In this document: one piece after another, positions 59,323 through 64,000 of the stretch
Numbering within the stretch: the stretch's first letter is position 1
Layout: each line of letters begins with the position of its first letter
Position numbers and translations under genes: made by a program
DNA from: an uncultured Latescibacterota bacterium
Lineage (GTDB): Bacteria > Latescibacterota > UBA2968
Direction of reading: 5' to 3'
Length of the DNA stretch: 64,000 bases
NCBI GenBank assembly: GCA_951812755.1
Contig: OX638329.1
Span: 186,001 to 250,000 of the forward strand
The notes under the pieces: model-generated
The model's input: only the letters and a program-made list of their open reading frames with translations
The model's database searches: none
What the model was told of the DNA's origin: nothing

Positions 59323-59391
59323 AGTAGGAAGTGTGAAGTGTGAAAGGTGCTGCCGTATGGGATGACCGCCAATTTGTGCAACGCACCGTAG

Positions 59392-59556
59392 CACAAATCC
59401 CTTTGTCTCAGCCCCATTCCGACGAGGCTTTGCAGTGCAGCCGTTTTTCAGACCAGTTCAACTGTGCAGCAAGTTGCTGCACAATTTCCATTGGTCGAAC
59501 CGCTGCCAAACATTGAAGAGATTGAGCAGGAGCTAAACGCTACTGGAGATACATGA
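59392..59556 (+). pseudogene. Probable remnant of the antitoxin gene preceding the zeta-like toxin
   Basis: A plus-strand frame with a stop at 59389-59391 and no ATG ends in PLPNIEEIEQELNATGDT and stops at 59554-59556. Its stop overlaps the ancestral toxin ATG (59553) as ATGA, the classical antitoxin-toxin joint. The first part is poor in coding character and lies in the repeat-rich 3' region of hsdM. It may still be expressed from a GTG near 59464. Confidence 0.35.
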
Positions 59557-59564
59557 AGGCTAAG

Positions 59565-59815
59565 AAGCTGTTTTAAAATTAATACCTGATGTTACGCATG
59601 TCAGGCGTTTTGTCATGCTGAGCGGAGCCGAAGCATCTTTTCCACCTGCGTCAGTAGCAGATGAACTGGCCTGAGGATGGTGTACAACGAGCCGCTTTTC
59701 AGGCTCGTTCACCGGCCAGTTGTACCCCGCTCCTTCGACTCCGCTGCGCTCCGCTCAGAATGACAGGGCAATAGCGCATAGACGGGGAGGGGCAAAATGA
59801 GTTTTAAAACAGTCT
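59565..59815. mobile_element. MITE copy 2 (251 bp) at the start of the zeta toxin gene
   Basis: Same ends as copy 1 (AAGCTGTTTTAAAA and inverted AGACTGTTTTAAAA), flanked by CTAAG at 59560-59564 and 59816-59820. It is about 70 bp longer because of an internal insertion (about 59660-59732) that includes GAGCC...GGCTC and ACTGG...CCAGT hairpins. The right end carries GGGGAGGGGCAAAATGAG, the present ribosome site and start of the toxin gene. Confidence 0.93.
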
Positions 59816-60465
59816 CTAAGAAAATCATTATCATCGCAGGACCAAACGGAGCCGGCAAAACAACTTTTGGGCAGGAGTATTTGCCCAATGAGGCGGATTG
59901 CCCTATTTTCGTTAATGCCGACCTGATAGCAGCGGGGCTATCTCCCTTTCGTCCTGCTGACGCGGCCATCCGCGCTGGGCGGCTGATGCTGGAGGAAATT
60001 GACAACCACGCCCGCGCAGGCAGAACTTTCGCCATTGAAACGACGCTATCTGGACGGGGTTATGTGAGAAGAATCCGTCAATGGCGCGCTGATGGTTACA
60101 CCGTAAAGCTCATATTTCTGTCTCTTGCAACGCCCGAAGAAGCGATCACGCGCGTAAAATCGCGTGTAAACCAGGGCGGGCATGATGTTCCAGAAGCCGT
60201 TATACGTCGTCGTTTTAATGCGGGCTTGCGGAACTTTCAGGACATTTACCGACATTGCGTTGACAATTGGTTTTGGTATAATAACAGTGGCAAGATGCCC
60301 ACCCAAAAAGAGCTAACAAATGAAGAAGGCATGACAGCCGCACTTATACGAGCCGCCAAACGCGCCCACCTGATCGCGCATCAGACCGGCACCAAAGTTG
60401 TGGTCATGCGCGATGGTAAAGTCGTGGAAATTGACCCGGACCCGGAGATGTACAACGATATTTAA
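59797..60465 (+). CDS. Zeta-like toxin / P-loop kinase
   Basis: 222 residues. Walker A GPNGAGKTTF, then FVNADLIAAGLSPF, ETTLSGRGYVRRI and FLSLATPEEAITRV, of the zeta toxin / COG4185 family, which phosphorylate UDP-N-acetylglucosamine or related substrates. The present start (MSFKTVSKKIII) lies inside the inserted MITE; before insertion the gene would have begun MKAKKIII at 59553. The active-site residues seen (Lys of P-loop, Asp in NAD, Arg in RIR) are kept. A weak antitoxin remnant lies upstream. Confidence 0.9.
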   Translation: MSFKTVSKKIIIIAGPNGAGKTTFGQEYLPNEADCPIFVNADLIAAGLSPFRPADAAIRAGRLMLEEIDNHARAGRTFAIETTLSGRGYVRRIRQWRADGYTVKLIFLSLATPEEAITRVKSRVNQGGHDVPEAVIRRRFNAGLRNFQDIYRHCVDNWFWYNNSGKMPTQKELTNEEGMTAALIRAAKRAHLIAHQTGTKVVVMRDGKVVEIDPDPEMYNDI

Positions 60466-60497
60466 GGTAGAGTTATCTACCCATATAGATGTGCAAA

Positions 60498-60528
60498 GGT
60501 GGCACGATTTCGCATGATTCGCTACATT
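60498..60528. repeat. 31-bp direct repeat, copy 2
   Basis: GGTGGCACGATTTCGCATG followed by ATTCGCTACATT, 27 of 31 bases as at 47927-47957, same orientation. The two copies bracket about 12.6 kb (Fic to zeta). The remaining gap 60466-60678 shows no gene. Confidence 0.75.
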
Positions 60529-60678
60529 TATTGCATGAGGAAAGAGCAACAAACATGAAATTGATTGAGAAGGGAGTCTTAACTCACACAATATGCACTG
60601 GTCGCGCCCCGCGCTGTGAGAGTGTCTTTTGTCAGATTCTTCTATTTGTATTCAATAACTTCTTCAAAGGAATCATCA

Positions 60679-61746
60679 ATGTCAGGCAATGAATTTTTAA
60701 ATCCTGCTTTATTGGCTGCCTACGAAAACGCAGAAAGAATGAATCAAATGGTAAATCCTGCTTTATTGGCTGCCTACGAAAACGCAGAAAGAATGAATCA
60801 AATGGTAAATCCTGCTTTATTGGCTGCCTACGAAAATGCAGAAAGAATAAATCAAATGGTAAATCCCGCTTTATTGGCTGCCTACGAAAATGCAGAAAGA
60901 ATAAATCAAATGGTAAATTCTACTTTATTGGCTGCCTACCAAGATGTAGAAAGAACGAATCAAATGGTAAATTCTACTTTATTGGCTGCCTACCAAGATG
61001 TAGAAAGAACGAATCAAATGGTAAATTCTACTTTATTGGCTGCCTACGAAAATGCAGAAAGGGTAGAGAAAGCGTTAAAGCCCTTTTTATCTGCTATCCA
61101 CGAAACAGCAAGGATGAATGAAGTCGTAAATTCCGCTTTATTGGCTATCCAAGATTCCCCGGTGATACAGGCTATGCGGGAATTTTCAAACTTACCATTC
61201 AGTTCAGTCGTGAGAGATAGAGTATTTACTGAATTAGACTCGCTTAGAATAGACCAGTTTAATCTTTTAGAAATTCAAGCTATTGATCAAAGTATTCAGG
61301 TAGAAATACAGAAAGAACTTGCAGGAAATCGCGATTACAACAGGCTTTCAAAGAGAGCACAGTTATCACTTTCATCTACCTACCATAAGTATTTTCTTCC
61401 AATTATCCTTGGTTTGTTAACTAACATTATAGTGGAAATGGCTCAAGAAGTGCAAATAAGCTTGGAAAAAAAGGAAACTCCAGCAGAAATCAAATCTTAC
61501 GTAAGACAACCAATCCCTGGAATAAATAAGAATCTATTGAAAGGTTACCGTGTCGTAACTGGCTCAGATGTTCATCTCAGAAAAGGTCCAAGTATGAAAT
61601 CTGACATTATCACTACGCTGCCACAAGGAAAGCTTTTAGAGGTCGAGAATAAATCGAACCGCTCCTGGATATTTGTAAAAGTTAAAATTGAAGGAGAGAC
61701 ATTTGTTGGATGGGTATCGAGACGCTATACGACCTATTTTAAATAG
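60679..61746 (+). CDS. Tandem 18-residue-repeat protein with C-terminal SH3b domain
   Basis: 355 residues from ATG at 60679 (AAAGGA 7 nt upstream). Residues 8-133 are seven copies of an 18-residue helix (NPALLAAYENAERMNQMV and variants such as NSTLLAAYQDVERTNQMV); two weaker copies follow (134-166). The middle is helical with one hydrophobic segment (YFLPIILGLLTNIIVEMA), possibly a membrane helix. Residues ~290-355 are an SH3b domain (YRVVTGSDVHLRKGPSMKSD, then FVGWVSRRY). No enzyme motif. AT-rich compared with hsdM. It lies between the toxin and hsdS in the split type I locus; the function is unknown. Confidence 0.82.
   Translation: MSGNEFLNPALLAAYENAERMNQMVNPALLAAYENAERMNQMVNPALLAAYENAERINQMVNPALLAAYENAERINQMVNSTLLAAYQDVERTNQMVNSTLLAAYQDVERTNQMVNSTLLAAYENAERVEKALKPFLSAIHETARMNEVVNSALLAIQDSPVIQAMREFSNLPFSSVVRDRVFTELDSLRIDQFNLLEIQAIDQSIQVEIQKELAGNRDYNRLSKRAQLSLSSTYHKYFLPIILGLLTNIIVEMAQEVQISLEKKETPAEIKSYVRQPIPGINKNLLKGYRVVTGSDVHLRKGPSMKSDIITTLPQGKLLEVENKSNRSWIFVKVKIEGETFVGWVSRRYTTYFK
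60700..61077 (+). repeat. In-frame 54-bp tandem repeat, seven copies
   Basis: Seven 54-bp units, each one 18-residue repeat. Copies 1 and 2 are identical in their codons except at the borders, copies 3 and 4 nearly so, and copies 5 and 6 identical, so the array expanded in pairs and recently. Units differ mainly in CCT/TCT and GAAAAT/CAAGAT at fixed places. Confidence 0.92.
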
Positions 61747-61878
61747 AACGCAGCGAAAAATGAATATAGAAGAACCTTTCAGTTCAGTGAATCTGTGAAA
61801 TCGAAGCTGCCGGTTAGTTATCCGTGCAATAAAACCTAATCGGTGACGATTACGAGCGATTTTCAGGAGTTGGGAATA

Positions 61879-63009
61879 ATGAGTAAAGGAATAAAAAAAC
61901 CATTGAGTGAGTTTATCGACTTTGCATACGGTAAAAGTCTCCCTGCGCGGCAACGCAAAAAAGGCCGGTTTCCTGTGTATGGATCAGCAGGTGTTGTAGA
62001 TTTTCATGAAACGCCACTAATTAAAGGGCCGGGTGTTATCATTGGTAGAAAAGGCACTATTGGTGCTGTTCATTGGAGCCAAGAGGATTTCTTTCCAATT
62101 GATACCACCTTTTATGTTGTCCTTAAAGGGAGAATCAGGCTTCAATACGCCTATTACCTGTTGAAGACATTGCCGCTTCAAAAAATGAACACAGATGCTG
62201 CTGTTCCGGGGCTGAACCGCAACAATGCTTTGCGACTTATGGTATCTATCCCATCTTTCAGCCAACAAGACCACATTGCCTCTATCGTCTCCACCTACGA
62301 CGACCTGATCGAAAACAACCAGCGGCGGATTCAATTGCTGGAACAATCGGCCCAGCTACTCTACAAAGAGTGGTTCGTCCACCTTCGCTTCCCCGGACAT
62401 GAACACGTCACCATTACAGACGGCGTGCCGGAGGGGTGGAAAAAGAAAAATGTCCTTGATGTAATGGATGTCCTGAGCGGGGGAACACCTAAGACGAGTG
62501 TGCCCGATTATTGGAATGGTGAGATTCCGTTCTTCACGTCAAAGGACACTACGGATTACGCATACATTTTTAGTACAGAACGAACGCTTACAGAAGAAGG
62601 ACTGCGTAATTGTAGCAGTAGGCTATATCCAAAAGATACCGTTTTCATCACCGCACGAGGAACAGTCGGCAAAATTAACCTTGCTCAAACTGATATGGCG
62701 ATGAATCAGTCCTGTTATGCTCTGGTAGCCAAGCCACCTCTGAATCAGCAATTTCTCTACTTCGCCATGGTAGAAAACGTTGAACAATTTCGCAGTCGAG
62801 CAGTTGGCGCGATCTTCGATGCGATTATTCGCAATACCTTCAAGCTCATTCCTTTTGTGGTTCCCGAAACCAAATTGATCGACATGTTTACAGATATTAT
62901 ATCGCCGACCCTTCGACAAATTGACGTTCTTTCTACCGAAATCCGCAAACTCACCCAAGCTCGTGATCTGCTCCTTCCGCGATTGATGAATGGGGAGATT
63001 TCAGTATGA
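61879..63009 (+). CDS. hsdS: Type I restriction-modification specificity subunit HsdS
   Basis: 376 residues from ATG at 61879 (AGGAG 9 nt upstream). Two target recognition domains (YGSAGVVDFHETPLIKGPGV, IIGRKGTIG; then LSGGTPKTSVPDYWNGEIPF, FITARGTVGKI), each followed by a conserved helix (IASIVSTYDDLIENNQRRI; IDVLSTEIRKLTQARDLLL). Standard two-TRD layout. It directs HsdM to the target DNA. The stop overlaps the next gene's ATG (ATGA). It is separated from hsdM by the toxin and repeat-protein genes. Confidence 0.94.
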   Translation: MSKGIKKPLSEFIDFAYGKSLPARQRKKGRFPVYGSAGVVDFHETPLIKGPGVIIGRKGTIGAVHWSQEDFFPIDTTFYVVLKGRIRLQYAYYLLKTLPLQKMNTDAAVPGLNRNNALRLMVSIPSFSQQDHIASIVSTYDDLIENNQRRIQLLEQSAQLLYKEWFVHLRFPGHEHVTITDGVPEGWKKKNVLDVMDVLSGGTPKTSVPDYWNGEIPFFTSKDTTDYAYIFSTERTLTEEGLRNCSSRLYPKDTVFITARGTVGKINLAQTDMAMNQSCYALVAKPPLNQQFLYFAMVENVEQFRSRAVGAIFDAIIRNTFKLIPFVVPETKLIDMFTDIISPTLRQIDVLSTEIRKLTQARDLLLPRLMNGEISV

Positions 63010-64000
63010 ACCAATCTGAACTTCGTCAGGAACTCGACCGTCTGTGTGAACTTCCGCATGAGACTGAATGGCTCGAGTTCAAAGAAGCTCAAAACCAGTA
63101 TGACTTCGATAAGTTAGGCAAGTATTTCTCTGCCCTATCCAACGAAGCCAACTTGAAAAAGCAAGCGTGTGGCTGGTTGATATTGGGCGTAAAAGATGAT
63201 CGTTCGGTTTGCGGCAGTCAGTGGTTCCACGAAAATCCAGCCAAACTTGACAAGTTGAAAGAGGGAATTTCCAATCATACAACCGGCAACCTCACATTTG
63301 ATGAGATTTATGTGCTCAATCACCCAGGTGGCCGCGTTGTCATGTTCAAAATTCCGCCCGCCTTACAAGGCATTCCAACTGCCTGGAAAGGACATTGGTA
63401 TGGACGCAATGGCGAATCCCTCGGCGCACTCAGTTTGCGAGAAATAGAGACGATTCGATTGCAGTCTTCTGACAAGCCTCAAACCAATTCAGACTGGAAT
63501 CAGCACGAATACGCTTCTGGACTGGCGATTGCCAACCTTCTTGGCGCGTGGAATGATCTAAACGAAGCCGATCTACAAATTGTGTGTCAATTTACCAATG
63601 GTGAGGATTACACAAAGTGGATTTCCAAACTGAGAGAGACGTTACAACAAGCCATAAGCCCTGTAACATTTATGAATGGAAGATGGCAGGTCATTGATCG
63701 AAAAGAAATGTGGCAAGCATTAGGCGGACGTATTTTTGATGACACGCTGGACGCCCTGAGACAGTGCACGGTCACTGTATTATCCGAGAAAGGACTAATA
63801 AAACACTCAAACGGTCTTCAAAAAGGTCTGGCTGAAACGCTGGCACTTCTCAGCACTAATCCTGGTGCTCTGACGAATTTTTCACCACAACATCAGGGTT
63901 GGAAACCAAAAGATACTGCTGTTCTTGCTGTTCGCGAAATTCTCAAGAATTCGGATTGGGTATTGAGGATTGGCCTCTATGATCTTCTCCCTACACTGGC
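63006..64000 (+). CDS. AlbA_2 domain protein of the type I locus (partial, runs off the window)
   Basis: At least 331 residues; ATG overlaps the hsdS stop by 4 bp. HETEWLEFKEAQNQYDFDKL and ACGWLILGVKDDRSVCG are the AlbA_2 signature (EFK and G..ILGV.D). After it comes WYGRNGESLGALSLREIETI and a long uncharacterised part. The translation is open to the right edge (LYDLLPTLA). AlbA_2 proteins are common between hsdS and hsdR and may regulate or accompany restriction. The ATPase part of the other AlbA_2 protein in this window has not appeared by the window end. Confidence 0.85.
   Translation, partial: MNQSELRQELDRLCELPHETEWLEFKEAQNQYDFDKLGKYFSALSNEANLKKQACGWLILGVKDDRSVCGSQWFHENPAKLDKLKEGISNHTTGNLTFDEIYVLNHPGGRVVMFKIPPALQGIPTAWKGHWYGRNGESLGALSLREIETIRLQSSDKPQTNSDWNQHEYASGLAIANLLGAWNDLNEADLQIVCQFTNGEDYTKWISKLRETLQQAISPVTFMNGRWQVIDRKEMWQALGGRIFDDTLDALRQCTVTVLSEKGLIKHSNGLQKGLAETLALLSTNPGALTNFSPQHQGWKPKDTAVLAVREILKNSDWVLRIGLYDLLPTL

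Noticed and set aside
60700-61077. CRISPR array or non-coding satellite
   Set aside because: The 54-bp units keep one reading frame, have no spacers, and encode a regular helical repeat with a downstream SH3b domain.
1-64000. tRNA, rRNA or riboswitch
   Set aside because: No T-arm-like GGTTCGAATCC motif with matching stems and no rRNA signature was seen by eye; a tRNAscan/Infernal run would be needed to exclude short ones.

Overview
The window reads as a chromosomal segment of a free-living or host-associated Gram-negative bacterium. Lipoproteins, signal peptides, a GT117/DUF2723 glycosyltransferase, a primary-type sigma factor, Lon, CoaD and an NtrY/NtrC-like two-component pair give the background. 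Sulfatases, PhyH-type dioxygenase, ThuA, SMP-30, a PhoD-like phosphatase, a heparinase II/III protein and a lone microcompartment shell protein resemble gene content of Latescibacterota, Poribacteria or related FCB/PVC-type lineages. This placement is an inference from gene families, not a phylogeny. No rRNA, tRNA or CRISPR array was recognised.

Layout. 0-12 kb: rhomboid protease, then a small cassette bounded by two copies of a 25-bp palindrome that carries a proteasome/HslV-like Ntn hydrolase, then GT117, a repeat lipoprotein, a sigma factor, a coiled-coil protein plus BMC shell protein, a beta-propeller and an MSOX/SolA-type flavoenzyme. 11.5-27 kb: accessory zone with XRE/ImmA-PIN, two paralogous uncharacterised proteins lying between remnants of toxin-antitoxin genes, a PD-(D/E)XK-like protein, AbiE, a decayed response regulator, a Gabija-type GajAB pair, a ParS/MbcA-like antitoxin with a short partner, and a HEPN-like protein. 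27-35.5 kb: lon, coaD and a heparinase/PhoD/sulfatase operon. 35.6-38 kb: PIN toxin module, a gene split by a 182-bp MITE, DUF4926 and HicAB. 37.8-47.5 kb: two-component system, lactonase, sulfatase-PhyH, HigBA, ThuA-dehydrogenase and SMP-30. 48-64 kb: a defence island with Fic, a 1480-residue Avs-like STAND protein with an N-terminal nuclease motif, an AlbA_2/ATPase protein coupled to a PLD-P-loop protein, HsdM, a zeta-like toxin, a 54-bp-repeat/SH3b protein, HsdS and a second AlbA_2 protein that runs off the window.

The strongest unusual signals are these. (1) A MITE with 5-bp target duplications sits at the start of the zeta toxin gene and supplies its present ribosome binding site, start codon and first codons; a second copy interrupts another gene, and removing it restores the frame. 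(2) The AlbA_2 + PLD/P-loop pair lies between an Avs-like gene and hsdM and may be an undescribed defence module. (3) A tandem-repeat SH3b protein sits inside the split type I restriction locus. (4) A proteasome-like Ntn hydrolase has the Thr1/Asp17 spacing of HslV and beta subunits. (5) Two paralogous proteins lie among decayed toxin-antitoxin genes. Several start codons were moved from the longest reading frame on ribosome-binding-site grounds, and genes of 42-58 residues (including hicA and two small membrane proteins) were added by reading the sequence directly.
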